64,000 nucleotides of DNA from MWBF01 sp964614645 (GCA_964614645.1 CAZTMA010000006.1:12512-76511); one strand, 5' to 3'. Positions 1 through 9,045 are shown, counted from the first letter of the stretch. Notes: generated by a model from the sequence alone, not told the origin. Program-made: numbers and translations.

Positions 1-2
1 CT

Positions 3-980
3 GTACCGCGCGGCCCCATCGGCGCAGCCATCTTCGACACGCAAAAGAACGTGGTACCGGAAGAGGGGGGCAACCCCAGCCCGTACGCGCCGACCTTCGT
101 GATTCCCTATCGCCTTCTGCCAGACTTCTACACGGGCAAGGGACAAGGTTACCTGGGTGAGACGCGCGTCGAGGTTGTCTACTACCCCGCCGTCCCGCGC
201 GACGAGAAGTGCGAAGTGGACGAAATCACGGTGCTGGGCTACGCGGACAGCCCTCTGCCCACGCGGCTGTCGATCTTCCGCTGGCAGGATGAGACCACGG
301 GATATGCGGCTTCACACTTTGCGGGCGATGCGCGTGTGGCCGCCTCGATTCCCCTGAACGGCGAGGGTACCGTGCAGGAGGTTACGACCTACAACCGGTT
401 GGAGAACCATCGCAGCCTCCTGTGTTCCATGCGTACCTACAATCGCACCGGTTCACAAACAGTCGCCTTCACCGAGGACCCAAATGTCTTCTCCGTGGAC
501 TTCTGCTTCGAGGCGCCGCCCGACCCGGCTTATCCCGAGGGTGTCGTAGTTGCCTATGTGCGCGGCCATGACCAGCGAGCCCGGGGGGTCGAGCCGTTGT
601 TCGCTCCGTCACCCAAGACTAAGCAGTTCCTCCTGCAGGCCGCAATCGTCCCCGGCGATATCGTCCCTTCGAAGCAGACCCGCATCATTGCCCTGACCAA
701 CCCAGCAAGCGTTAACCGTGACCCTGCAGGCGGCCATGCCTGCACGACGCTGGAAGTCGAAGGCGGCGTGGGGCCTGAGGCAACGCCCGGCCCGACCCCC
801 ACCTTCGAGCCGGACAAGGGTTGGATTTGCGGTCGCGAGACCGCCACGGTCGAGACGGAGCTGGTCATCAGCGGCCAGGTGCGCCGCGTGGCGTGGCAGC
901 TCACCAGCCTCATGCCCGAACAGGTCAACGGCGATGTCTACTGGCGCATTCAGGCCGCACAGGTGCTGGACGGGCCATGA
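3..980 (+). CDS. Hypothetical protein, 5'-truncated by the window edge
   Basis: The reading frame is open from base 3 with no stop before the first possible start (a GTG at 51), so the gene most likely begins upstream of the window. The visible part is about 325 residues with no family I recognise. It contains six scattered cysteines, a short Pro/Thr-rich linker (PEATPGPTPTFEP) near residue 260 counted from base 3, and beta-rich, low-charge sequence that suggests an extracytoplasmic protein. The signal peptide, if any, lies outside the window. Its stop overlaps the ATG of the next gene (ATGA), so the two are probably translationally coupled. The frame is secure; no function can be assigned. 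Confidence 0.7.
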   Translation, partial: VPRGPIGAAIFDTQKNVVPEEGGNPSPYAPTFVIPYRLLPDFYTGKGQGYLGETRVEVVYYPAVPRDEKCEVDEITVLGYADSPLPTRLSIFRWQDETTGYAASHFAGDARVAASIPLNGEGTVQEVTTYNRLENHRSLLCSMRTYNRTGSQTVAFTEDPNVFSVDFCFEAPPDPAYPEGVVVAYVRGHDQRARGVEPLFAPSPKTKQFLLQAAIVPGDIVPSKQTRIIALTNPASVNRDPAGGHACTTLEVEGGVGPEATPGPTPTFEPDKGWICGRETATVETELVISGQVRRVAWQLTSLMPEQVNGDVYWRIQAAQVLDGP

Positions 981-2383
981 CCCATCGCCTCCCCGCGCCG
1001 CCAGGCTGGACAGACGCCGATATTGCAGTCCTGCTGTCAGACGGCCCCGATGAGCGCATCGCGTTCCTGCCTGCGAGCGCGAACGCGGCCCGGCTGGCCG
1101 AGACCCTCGTCGCGCTGGCAAACGCGCACGGGGGGCTCGTGCTGTTCGGCATCGCACCGAGTGGCCGGCCGCAGGGCATCGCCGACCCCGACGAGGTGCT
1201 GGACACCGTCCAGGCGGCAGAGCTGCTCGCGACGCCCCCGCTGATCATTCCGGTACCCCAGGTGGTCGAATATGGTGACCGGCGCCTTTGCCTGATCGAG
1301 GTTCCACCGGGCCTGCCGCACGCGTACAGCCTGAACGGTCGCTATCTGACCCGCACCGGCACGGCCAACCGTCTGTTGAGCAGCACGGAACTGGCCGGCC
1401 TGCTGCTGGCGCGCGCAGAGGCGGGCTTCGAGGCGCGGCCGGCCCCCGAGGCCACGCTCGCTGACCTGGACATGGCCCAGGTCGAGGCGTACCTGAGCCG
1501 GCTGCCGGGACAGGGCGGTGAGACGTGGCAGCGCGCGCTGCAGGTGCGCGGCGCGCTGGCCCATGCAGGCAACGGGTTTGTGCCGACCTATGCCGGCGTG
1601 CTGCTGTTTGGCCGCGAGCCCCAGCGGTTCCTGCGCAGCGCGCATACTACCCTCGTGCGCTACTCCGGACCGGCGATGGGCGATCAGTTCCTGCGCCAGG
1701 ATGCGACAGGCACGCTGCCCGACCAAATCCGGCAAGCCGAGGCGTTTGTGTCCGCTAACATGCGGCGGGGGATGCGGCTGGCAAGCCTGACACGCGAGGA
1801 AGTAACCGAGTACCCGGTGCAGGTCGTGCGCGAAGCCATCGTCAACGCCGTTGCGCACCGCGACTATGCCATCCGAGGGGACGGCATTCGCGTCCTGATG
1901 TTCAGCGACCACATGGAGATATACAGCCCCGGCCGCCTGCCCGGCCACGTGACGCTCGCCAACATGCTCAACGAGCGCTTCTCACGTAACGAGGCCATCG
2001 TCCAAGTCTTGGCCGACCTCGGATTCGTGGAGCGGCTCGGCTACGGCATCGACCGGATGGTCTCGGCCATGATCGACGCAGGGCTGCCCAACCCGGAATT
2101 CGAGGAGACCGTGGCCGGGTTCCAGGTGGTGCTGCGCGGCCGCGGGGAGGAGCTGGTCAGCCCGGAACAGGCGCCGCGCTGGGGCAATCGCCGCCTCACG
2201 CCCCGCCAGGAGCGTGCGCTGGCCTACGTCAGCGAGCACGGCAGCATCACCAACCGCGAGTTCCGTGAGCTCTTCCCTGATCTCAGCGACGAGACCATCC
2301 GCCGCGAGCTGGCCGATATGGTAGACAGCGGCCTGATCGTCAAGATCGGCGACCGCAAGGCCACTTACTACATCCTCAAGTAA
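977..2383 (+). CDS. AlbA_2 / HATPase_c_4 ATP-binding putative transcriptional regulator
   Basis: Protein of 468 residues. The N-terminal part (about 20-140) resembles the AlbA_2/schlafen-type domain, including the FVALANAHGG-like stretch LVALANAHGGLVLFGI. Residues about 280-375 match the GHKL-like HATPase_c_4 domain of this family (VREAIVNAVAHRDY, then LGYGIDRM). The C-terminus (about 410-468) is a winged helix (LTPRQERAL, ITNREFRELF, SDETIRRELADMVDSGLI). Proteins with this order are annotated as ATP-dependent DNA helicase-related or transcriptional regulators; the actual ligand is unknown. The ATG at 977 overlaps the upstream stop. The frame extends further upstream, but that part is the shadow of the previous gene and carries no family similarity. 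Confidence 0.85.
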   Translation: MTHRLPAPPGWTDADIAVLLSDGPDERIAFLPASANAARLAETLVALANAHGGLVLFGIAPSGRPQGIADPDEVLDTVQAAELLATPPLIIPVPQVVEYGDRRLCLIEVPPGLPHAYSLNGRYLTRTGTANRLLSSTELAGLLLARAEAGFEARPAPEATLADLDMAQVEAYLSRLPGQGGETWQRALQVRGALAHAGNGFVPTYAGVLLFGREPQRFLRSAHTTLVRYSGPAMGDQFLRQDATGTLPDQIRQAEAFVSANMRRGMRLASLTREEVTEYPVQVVREAIVNAVAHRDYAIRGDGIRVLMFSDHMEIYSPGRLPGHVTLANMLNERFSRNEAIVQVLADLGFVERLGYGIDRMVSAMIDAGLPNPEFEETVAGFQVVLRGRGEELVSPEQAPRWGNRRLTPRQERALAYVSEHGSITNREFRELFPDLSDETIRRELADMVDSGLIVKIGDRKATYYILK

Positions 2384-2432
2384 TCCCACCAAGTTGACAC
2401 GCCTGCCCGTTCTTGGGATACTGCCGGGTGCT

Positions 2433-3254
2433 ATGACTCTTCAACTTACGCCATCTGCCCCGCGCTACCGGCGCGTCGCGGGGCTGCTGCTCGGCGCGCT
2501 GCTGGGCGCGGTGTTCGGCTTCGTCTCGCAGTACATCAACCGGCTGGTGCTGCCCGGCGTGCCGCTATATCAGCCCCCCTGGGGCCCGCTGGGCAACAGC
2601 CTGGTGGCCGCGCTCATCGGCGCAGGACTGGGGCTGATTGCCGCATGGCCGGCCAGCAGCGTCCACGGCACCGCCATCGCCAGCGCAGTCAGCGCGGTTG
2701 TCATCGTGGTCGGCAGCCTGCTGCAGGCGCGGCCCACAGGCGAGGCCGCTACGGCCGCGATGGCGCTGACCGGCGTCATGCTCGTGCTGCCCTTCTGGGG
2801 CTTGCTCGTGCCGCTGCTGGCGGGGCTACGCTGGGGCGCCAGCCAGCAGGAGGAAGACCACCGGGATCGGCGCACCATCGCCGTCCGCCTGCGCAGCGTG
2901 GCCCTACTCGTCCTGCTCGTTGGACTGGCCGCGGCCCTGGCGCTCTATCCGATGGAGCGGCGCGTCATGCTTAACGCAACGCACGACCTGCTCCAGGCGG
3001 CGCGGCAGGCGGGGCTGCCGGATTCCCTGCGCACCCCCGCGGCCGGGCCGGTGTCGGAGCACTTGGCGCAGCCCTATACCCTGGCCTGGGCGCGGGATGG
3101 GATCGAGCGTTACCGCATCCCGCGGCCCGGCCGGAACTTCGATCTCCACGCAGTCGTGGTCGCCCGTTTCGCGGACGGCTGGAACCTGGTCTGCCTGTAC
3201 GTCGTGGCGGATGAGCCGCCCATCTGCCACGGGTTCGACCGGCTGCCTGAATGA
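2433..3254 (+). CDS. Membrane protein of unknown function, copy 1 of a tandem pair
   Basis: Protein of 273 residues. There are four or five hydrophobic segments: three in the first 140 residues, rich in Gly/Ala/Leu, one near 110-130, and one near 165-185. A C-terminal soluble domain of about 85 residues follows, containing Tyr/Trp-rich text such as YTLAWARDGIERY and ending in a CLYVV...ICHGF segment. It is clearly paralogous to the next gene: both carry VSQ.INR..LPGVPLYQPP followed by GPLGN. The start at 2433 is an ATG preceding the first hydrophobic segment; a TTG 39 bases upstream is possible. No known domain was recognised. Confidence 0.75.
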   Translation: MTLQLTPSAPRYRRVAGLLLGALLGAVFGFVSQYINRLVLPGVPLYQPPWGPLGNSLVAALIGAGLGLIAAWPASSVHGTAIASAVSAVVIVVGSLLQARPTGEAATAAMALTGVMLVLPFWGLLVPLLAGLRWGASQQEEDHRDRRTIAVRLRSVALLVLLVGLAAALALYPMERRVMLNATHDLLQAARQAGLPDSLRTPAAGPVSEHLAQPYTLAWARDGIERYRIPRPGRNFDLHAVVVARFADGWNLVCLYVVADEPPICHGFDRLPE

Positions 3255-3267
3255 GGGGAGGTGTCAT

Positions 3268-4137
3268 GTGACGATTAAGCGATCCCCGGAACCACCGGCT
3301 CCGCCCGGACATCCCATCGCCAACATCAAGAGTATCCCGGCCGAGGCCCTCAGCGGCCAGCGCCGGGTCTTCGGCATCATCCTCGGCGCGCTGCTCGGCC
3401 TCGTCTACGGCCTGGTGTCGCAGAGTATCAACAGGATTGCGCTGCCCGGCGTGCCGCTCTACCAGCCACCGCTTGGCCCGCTGGGCAACACTGCGCTCAG
3501 CGGGCTGGTCGGCGCGGGCCTGGGATTCCTGGTCGCCCTGCCGATGAGCAGCGCGCTGGGCATCGCGCTCGCCAGCGCGGCTTCGGCCATCGCCATCATG
3601 GTCAGCAGCCTGCTGCGGCTCGGCGACGGGCTCAGCACCGGAACGCAGCTCATCTTCGGTGTGATGCTGTCCGTGCCGCTCTCCTGGTTCACCGTGCCAG
3701 TGACCGCGCTCCTGCGCTGGGCGGTGGACCGCCAGGTGGACCAGCAGGCGCGCGGGGAGCCGCTGCTGGTGCGCTGGCGGGTGCCGCTTGCGCTGGTGCT
3801 GGTGATGGTCTTCGTCGCCGCATTCGAGCTGCACGGCACGACCATACAAGGGCAACTGCGCACGACCGACCGGATGGTCGAGACCGCGCTGGCCGCAACC
3901 GATCCTGCGGACGTGCCCGCGCCGCTCCAGGGGCCGCTGGTGCGCGATTTCCCAACCGGCTCGCAGACGAATTACACGCTCGAATGGACCCGCCAGGACC
4001 TCGACCGGTTCATCGAGTTGCGGCCGTCGGCGAACTATGACCAGCACGTCGCAGTCATCGCGCGGCTGGCAGGCGGGTATCGCCTGGTCTGCCTGTTCCC
4101 GACCGCACGCAGCGGTCCGACCTGCGGGACATACTGA
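3268..4137 (+). CDS. Membrane protein of unknown function, copy 2 of a tandem pair
   Basis: Protein of 289 residues starting at a GTG (3268) that sits 6 nt after a good ribosome-binding site (GGGGAGGT, 3254-3261). The long open frame upstream of this start is the shadow of copy 1. Layout matches copy 1: a short polar N-terminus, several transmembrane segments between about 30 and 195, and a C-terminal soluble domain with YTLEWTRQDLDRFIEL, ending in LVCLFPTARSGPTCG. Both copies keep a cysteine pair in the last 25 residues. Only 13 bases separate the two genes, so they are probably co-transcribed. Function is unknown; local tandem duplication is the simplest origin. Confidence 0.75.
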   Translation: MTIKRSPEPPAPPGHPIANIKSIPAEALSGQRRVFGIILGALLGLVYGLVSQSINRIALPGVPLYQPPLGPLGNTALSGLVGAGLGFLVALPMSSALGIALASAASAIAIMVSSLLRLGDGLSTGTQLIFGVMLSVPLSWFTVPVTALLRWAVDRQVDQQARGEPLLVRWRVPLALVLVMVFVAAFELHGTTIQGQLRTTDRMVETALAATDPADVPAPLQGPLVRDFPTGSQTNYTLEWTRQDLDRFIELRPSANYDQHVAVIARLAGGYRLVCLFPTARSGPTCGTY

Positions 4138-4151
4138 CTCGAAGGAATCCC

Positions 4152-4622
4152 ATGATCGAAATTACTATCCCCGGCAGCGGGAAGATCCAACTGGAACACC
4201 TGGTGCTCGACTACAACGGCACCCTGGCACGTGATGGTGACCTGCTCGAGGGCGTAGCCGACCGCCTGACCTCCCTCGCCCAGGTCCTGACCATCCACGT
4301 CATCACGGCAGATACCTTTGGCAAGGTGGAGGCGGCGATGGCCGGCTTGCCGTGCACCGTGCGCATCCTGCCGCAGACGGGCCAGGGCCATGCCAAGATG
4401 GCCTACGTCTGGCAGCTCGACCGGACGCGCGTGGCAGCCATCGGCAACGGGCGCAACGACCGCCTGATGCTGCAGGCCGCCAAACTGGGCATTGCGATTG
4501 TCGGGCCGGAGGGCGCCTCCGTGGACACCCTCCACGCGGCCGATATCGCCGTGCCGCACATCCACGCGGCGCTGGAGCTGCTGCAGAATCCACTGCGGCT
4601 CGTCGCTACGCTGCGTTCGTAA
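4152..4622 (+). CDS. Soluble HAD-superfamily (P-type-ATPase-like) hydrolase
   Basis: Protein of 156 residues resembling the COG4087 'soluble P-type ATPase' group. The HAD motif I aspartate is in LVLDYNGTLARDG (residues 17-29). Motif II is the threonine in HVITADTFGK, and motif III/IV aspartates lie in AAIGNGRNDRLML. There is no cap domain and no membrane segment, consistent with a minimal HAD phosphatase such as those that resemble the P domain of metal ATPases. It begins 14 nt after the stop of the membrane-protein gene and may be in the same transcript. The fold is well supported; the substrate is not known. Confidence 0.85.
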   Translation: MIEITIPGSGKIQLEHLVLDYNGTLARDGDLLEGVADRLTSLAQVLTIHVITADTFGKVEAAMAGLPCTVRILPQTGQGHAKMAYVWQLDRTRVAAIGNGRNDRLMLQAAKLGIAIVGPEGASVDTLHAADIAVPHIHAALELLQNPLRLVATLRS

Positions 4623-4724
4623 GTTCAATTGAAGATTTCAGATTGAAGATTAGTGGCGTGGACCACTGCCTGAAAATAGTTCGCAAATTTCACCCTATCT
4701 TATCAGTAACCAACGGAGGACTTA

Positions 4725-6233
4725 ATGGAGATCGTGGTCAAACAGGCGGACCTTAACGGGGAGGCCGCGGATGTGGTCATCGTCAACCTGTTCCAAGGCG
4801 TAACCGTGCCCGACGGCGCGACCGGTGCGGCGGATGCTGCGCTCAACGGCGCGATCCGGGAGGTCATTGCGGCCGGCGACTTCACCGGCAAGGCGGGCGA
4901 GACGGTCGTGCTCTACCCGCGCGGGCAGATGCCGGCCCGCCGCGCGCTCGTCGTGGGGCTGGGCGAGGCGGACAAGTTCAACCTGGCGGGCGTGCGCCAC
5001 GCGGCAGCGGTCGCAGCCCGCAAGGCGCGTGACCTTGGCGCGCAGACCGTGGCAACCATCGTCCACGGTGCGGGCATCGGCGGGCTGGACCCGCAGGCTG
5101 CCGCGCAGGCCACAGTCGAAGGGACGCTGCTCGGCCTGTACCGCTTCGAGGGGTATAAGTCCAAGAAAGCAAAGGACTGGAAGCCGGACCCGGCCACGCT
5201 GGCCGTGCTTGTGCGGGATGCGAGCCATGTGCCGGCCATCGAGGCGGGCGTGCGCCGCGGTCAGGCCATCGCCGCGGGCGTCCGCCTGGCGCGCAACCTG
5301 GTCAACACCCCGGCGAACTACATGCCCCCGCAGCGCATGGCTGAGCAGGCCACAGCCCTGGCCCAGGAGACCGGGCTCAAGATTGAGGTGCTGGGACGGG
5401 CTGAGTGCAAGGCGCTCGACATGGGCATCTTCATGGCCGTCGCAGAGGAATCGGAGCAGGAGCCGCAGTTCATTATCCTGGAGCACAACGCGGGCCGTGC
5501 TGACCTGCCCACGGTTGTCCTGGTCGGTAAGGGCGTGACCTTCGATTCGGGTGGTATCTCGCTCAAGCCTGGCGAAGAGATGTGGCGCATGAAGGATGAT
5601 ATGGCGGGCGCGGCCGCGGTCATCGCGGCGCTGGGCGTGGCGGCCCGGCTCGACCTGCCGCTGCACGTAGTTGGGCTGGCGCCGTGTGCGGAGAACCTGC
5701 CCGGCGGCCGCGCGCAGAAACCGGGCGATGTGTTCACCGGCATCACGGGCAAGACCATGGAGGTCATCAGCACGGACGCGGAAGGCCGGATGCTGCTGGC
5801 CGATGCACTGGGGTATGCGGCGCGCTACGAGCCGGCCGCAGTCGTGGACATCGCGACGCTGACCGGTGCACAGGGCGTGGCGCTCGGCCCGCTGGCCGCC
5901 GCGGTGTTCAGCAACGACGAGCCGCTGGTGCAACGCCTGCTCGCCGCGGGCGAGTCGTCCGCGGACCGGCTGTGGCGGCTGCCGCTGTACGAGGAGTACC
6001 TTGAGCCTATCAAGAGCCAGGTCGCGGATGTGAAGAACAGCGGCGGACGGTCCGGCGGGGTCGGCACGAGCGCCAAATTCCTGGAGCACTTCACCGAGGG
6101 CTATCCCTGGGCGCACGTGGATATGGCCTCGATGGCGTGGAGCGATGAAGATAAGCCCGTGCGACCGAAGGGCGCGACCGGGTATGGGGTCAGGCTGTTC
6201 GTCGAGTTCCTGGAATCCTACCGGGGCTCATAA
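4725..6233 (+). CDS. pepA: Leucyl aminopeptidase (M17 family)
   Basis: Protein of 502 residues, the usual length of M17 leucyl aminopeptidases, which release N-terminal residues from peptides in the cytosol using two metal ions. The catalytic half shows GKGVTFDSGGISLKPG (metal-binding Lys and Asp), DDMAGAAAVIAAL, and STDAEGRMLLADAL, the family signature NTDAEGR with Ser for Asn. HVDMASMAW follows near the C-terminus. The start ATG lies 5 nt after GGAGG (4715-4719). About 100 bases without a gene precede it, containing a short imperfect repeat (TTCAATTGAAGATTTCAGATTGAAG). It is probably its own transcription unit. Confidence 0.95.
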   Translation: MEIVVKQADLNGEAADVVIVNLFQGVTVPDGATGAADAALNGAIREVIAAGDFTGKAGETVVLYPRGQMPARRALVVGLGEADKFNLAGVRHAAAVAARKARDLGAQTVATIVHGAGIGGLDPQAAAQATVEGTLLGLYRFEGYKSKKAKDWKPDPATLAVLVRDASHVPAIEAGVRRGQAIAAGVRLARNLVNTPANYMPPQRMAEQATALAQETGLKIEVLGRAECKALDMGIFMAVAEESEQEPQFIILEHNAGRADLPTVVLVGKGVTFDSGGISLKPGEEMWRMKDDMAGAAAVIAALGVAARLDLPLHVVGLAPCAENLPGGRAQKPGDVFTGITGKTMEVISTDAEGRMLLADALGYAARYEPAAVVDIATLTGAQGVALGPLAAAVFSNDEPLVQRLLAAGESSADRLWRLPLYEEYLEPIKSQVADVKNSGGRSGGVGTSAKFLEHFTEGYPWAHVDMASMAWSDEDKPVRPKGATGYGVRLFVEFLESYRGS

Positions 6234-6240
6234 CATGATT

Positions 6241-6305
6241 TGAACCGCGAAGGTGCGAAGGCCGCATAGAACAATCCTTAGCGACCGTCGCGTCTTCGCG
6301 GTTCA
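6241..6305. repeat. Palindromic element overlapping the stop codon of the phosphatase gene
   Basis: TGAACCGCGAAG (6241-6252) and its exact reverse complement CTTCGCGGTTCA (6294-6305) bound a 65-bp segment. The right arm includes the TGA (complement of 6303-6305) that ends the minus-strand phosphatase gene, and the left arm lies 8 bases after the pepA stop. It may work as a two-way transcription end point between these convergent genes or be a small mobile palindrome. Confidence 0.6.
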
Positions 6306-8549
6306 CTCCAGCGCGACGGCGAGCAGCGTCATGTCGTCGTATTGTTCGGCGCCGCTGCGGTAGGCGTCGAGGTCGGCAAAGACCTGCCGGCACAGCGCGT
6401 CAACCGGCAGGCCCACATGGGCCAGCAACATCTCCTGGAAGCGGGCCGGCCCGAACAGCTCGCCATGCGGGTCGGCGATATCCGTCAACCCGTCCGTGAA
6501 TAGAATGAGGCGGTCGCCCGGCGCCAACTCCAGGCGCTCCTCGGTCAGGTTGGCGGCCGCATCCTCCAGCAGCCCCAGGATGGTGCCGCTGCCGCCAAGC
6601 TCGTGGGCCGCGCCCCCGCGCAGCAGCAGCGGCCGGTCATGCCCCGCGCGGCCATAGGTGAGCGTCCGGCCCGCCAGCACCCCGTAGAACACGCTGACGA
6701 ACATGTCCGGCTCGCCCAGGTCGAGCAACAGCCGGTTCACGTCCGCAAGCACCGAGACCGGTGAGTGGGTGCGCTGCGCCTCTGCCCGAATCAGGCTGCG
6801 CGAGAGGGCCATGTACAGCGCGGCGGGCATCCCCTTGTCCGAGACGTCCGCGATGACCAGGCCGACGCGGCCATCCCCCAGCGCAATGACGTCGTAGAAA
6901 TCGCCGCCCACCTGGCGCGCGGGCTCATTGTGCGCGGCGAAGCGGCAGCCGGCCACCGCGGGGAACGCGGTGGGCAGGAAGCTCTGCTGCACTTGCCGCG
7001 CCAGCTCCAGCTCGCGCTCCATGCGCTCCTTGACGGCCAGCTCGTCCTGCGCCTCCTCCAGCGCGGCAATCTTCGCCTGGAGTTCCTCAATCAGGCCTGC
7101 GCGCTGGATCGCCAGCGCGGCATGGCTGGCGAAAGTCTGCAGCAGGGCCACCTGGCCCGGCGGGAAGCTCGGCAGCACAGTCGAATGAACGATCATCGCG
7201 CCGACGGGCCGGCCCTGCACGACCAGCGGCACGCGCAGCCCTGCGCGCAGTGCGGCGCCTTCCACATCCGGCGAACGCGCCGCGACGCCGGGCGGCCAGC
7301 CGTTGAAGGGCACGGGCTGAGTCAGCGCATCGCGCTCGGGATCGCACACGTCCTCTGCGGGTAGCAGGCGTGTTACACGGTCCGCGACCCAGCCGAGAGA
7401 GGCCAGCACCTCCGCCTGGTCATCGGGCCGCAGGTAGTAGAGGATGGCCCGGTCCGCGGCGCAGAGATCGCGCGCCTGGCGGCAAACCTGCTCCGCAAGT
7501 GCGGGCAGGTCGGCAGCGCCAAGGAGCGCCTCGGCCATGCGTTGGAACGAGACGAGGGCCTCGGTCCGCTGGGTCAGCACCCGCTGGGCAGATTCCAGCT
7601 CGGCAAGGCGGCGCTGGAGGGCCACGTTCGCCGCACGCAGTGCGGACTCGCTGGCCGCCAGCCGTGCTGACGTACGCCTGAGCTGGTCCGCATGGAAGCC
7701 CAACACATCATCCAGTGCCAGGTGTCCCGCGGCCGCGAGGTGGAGCGCGTAGGCTGCCATCGGCAGCACGAGCTCGCGCTGCTCGGATGGGCCGTGGCGA
7801 TACACATCGAACAGCGCAACCTCGCCCTCATAGCCCCGGCCCCCGCACTGGGCGCAGCCGCCAGCGCGGCGGAAGACGGGCCGGCCCGGCGCGCCGAGTT
7901 CATCCAGGAGCCCCCCGAAGCGGAGCCGCAGCTCCTGCTGCTCGGCCGCGCTGGGGGCCATCTCCGTGCTGCAGTTGGCGCACAGTGCGGGCACGCGCTG
8001 CACCGCAATGACCCAGTGCAGGGGATCCAGCACCGTGCTGTCCGCAACCTCGCCCGCCAGCGCAGGCGCGCCCGCATCAGCCAGGGCCCGCACCACATCC
8101 GCGCCGCTAAACACCGTCTCGTGCTGCGTGAGCACCTTGACGCCCGCCCGCGCAATCTCGACCGCGAGCGAGAGCGTTTCCGGTTCCAGGCGTTCAAGGA
8201 CGAGGAGGGCCGGCTGCCGCGCGGCGGCCAGGGAGAGGCGCTGGGTGATGGGCGCGTGGGTGGACTCTGCGTCCAGCAGCGTGACCCGCTGCCTGAGCTG
8301 CCGCGGGATGCGAATGCTGCCCCGGGCCTCGCACACGACGATGGCATGGGCCGCGGGGTCCGCCAGCAGCAGTTCGCGCATCAGGACGCGCATGAAGGTC
8401 GCCCGGCCGCTCGACAGCACGCTGTCGCCGGTGGGTGCGATGGCGGGGTCCAGCCCGGCCACGACGATCAGCCCCGGCCCATCCCGGGCAATGCGCGCGA
8501 TGGCTGCGTCGAGCTCAGGCAGATGCAGGAAATCGGCAAGGTCAAGCAT
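6303..8549 (-). CDS. RsbU-type PP2C serine phosphatase fused to a GspE/PilB-like domain and GAF
   Basis: Protein of 748 residues. Residues about 1-290 resemble the C-terminal ATPase region of type II/IV secretion ATPases. They include WVIAVQRVPALCANC followed by RRAGGCAQCGGRGYEGEVAL, i.e. the CxxC...CxxC zinc module of GspE/PilB. However, the Walker A position reads VAGLDPAIAPTGDS, without the GxxGxGKT, so ATP hydrolysis is unlikely. A coiled-coil stretch (about 290-345) leads to a GAF domain (about 350-490). A second helix (LEEAQDELAVKERMERELELARQ) joins it to a PP2C phosphatase domain (about 525-748) with GGDFYDVIALGDGRVGLVIADVSDKG and ILFTDGLTD. It probably dephosphorylates an anti-sigma antagonist or similar partner. 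The start lies directly after a terminator hairpin. Confidence 0.88.
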   Translation of the reverse strand: MLDLADFLHLPELDAAIARIARDGPGLIVVAGLDPAIAPTGDSVLSSGRATFMRVLMRELLLADPAAHAIVVCEARGSIRIPRQLRQRVTLLDAESTHAPITQRLSLAAARQPALLVLERLEPETLSLAVEIARAGVKVLTQHETVFSGADVVRALADAGAPALAGEVADSTVLDPLHWVIAVQRVPALCANCSTEMAPSAAEQQELRLRFGGLLDELGAPGRPVFRRAGGCAQCGGRGYEGEVALFDVYRHGPSEQRELVLPMAAYALHLAAAGHLALDDVLGFHADQLRRTSARLAASESALRAANVALQRRLAELESAQRVLTQRTEALVSFQRMAEALLGAADLPALAEQVCRQARDLCAADRAILYYLRPDDQAEVLASLGWVADRVTRLLPAEDVCDPERDALTQPVPFNGWPPGVAARSPDVEGAALRAGLRVPLVVQGRPVGAMIVHSTVLPSFPPGQVALLQTFASHAALAIQRAGLIEELQAKIAALEEAQDELAVKERMERELELARQVQQSFLPTAFPAVAGCRFAAHNEPARQVGGDFYDVIALGDGRVGLVIADVSDKGMPAALYMALSRSLIRAEAQRTHSPVSVLADVNRLLLDLGEPDMFVSVFYGVLAGRTLTYGRAGHDRPLLLRGGAAHELGGSGTILGLLEDAAANLTEERLELAPGDRLILFTDGLTDIADPHGELFGPARFQEMLLAHVGLPVDALCRQVFADLDAYRSGAEQYDDMTLLAVALE

Positions 8550-8552
8550 GGC

Positions 8553-8585
8553 AATAAAACATCCGAGCCGGTTGCGGCTCGGATG
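8553..8585 (-). terminator. Rho-independent terminator of the sigma-factor operon
   Basis: On the minus strand, CATCCGAGCC and GGCTCGGATG form a perfect 10-bp stem with a 6-nt loop (8560-8585), followed by TTTTATT. It lies after the small membrane protein gene and ends only a few bases before the ATG of the phosphatase gene. Confidence 0.75.
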
Positions 8586-8621
8586 CTAGATTAGCGCAAA
8601 GCAACGAAAGATGCAAGTACG

Positions 8622-9020
8622 TCAGGCTGCATGGCGGCGGCGCTGCCGCCAGACGTAGGCCATCAACCCGGCCAGCGAAAACGCCGAACCGACCGCCGCA
8701 CCCATCAGCCAGCGCCGGTCCATCCGGTCCGTTACCGGTTGCACGACGCCGGCCGCCAGCTCACGATAGTGCGGCGCCAGCTCGACCGCCGGCATTTGGA
8801 TGTCCAGCCGGCGCTGCGCGGCCTGCTGGCGCGCGGCGACGAGCAGGCTGCGTTCGAGCTCGGTGCGAAAGGCCGGCCGCAAGGGCACGGGCACGATGAG
8901 CATCGACACCTCGCGCGCCAGGTTCAGGAAGGGCGCGACATTCAGAATGTGGCTATCCCCCGTGTGTCGCAGCCGGCTCGTGTCTTCCGATTGCAGAGTA
9001 TTGCTGTCGCGGCCTGCCAT
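8622..9020 (-). CDS. Small single-pass membrane protein next to an ECF sigma factor, putative anti-sigma partner
   Basis: Protein of 132 residues. One transmembrane helix lies near the C-terminus (about 103-122, LMGAAVGSAFSLAGLMAYVW) and is followed by a basic tail RQRRRHAA. The N-terminal 100 residues would be on the other side, or cytoplasmic if type II. RPAFRTELERSLLVAARQQ resembles the 'P.FR..L...L' segment seen in membrane proteins paired with sigma factors in Chloroflexota. The start is preceded by GGGAG with a good spacing, 25 bases after the sigma-factor stop, so the two are one operon. The anti-sigma role is inferred only from position and topology; there is no recognisable zinc-binding anti-sigma motif. 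Confidence 0.7.
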   Translation of the reverse strand: MAGRDSNTLQSEDTSRLRHTGDSHILNVAPFLNLAREVSMLIVPVPLRPAFRTELERSLLVAARQQAAQRRLDIQMPAVELAPHYRELAAGVVQPVTDRMDRRWLMGAAVGSAFSLAGLMAYVWRQRRRHAA

Positions 9021-9045
9021 GCCAGTTCTCCCTTGAACGAAACCG

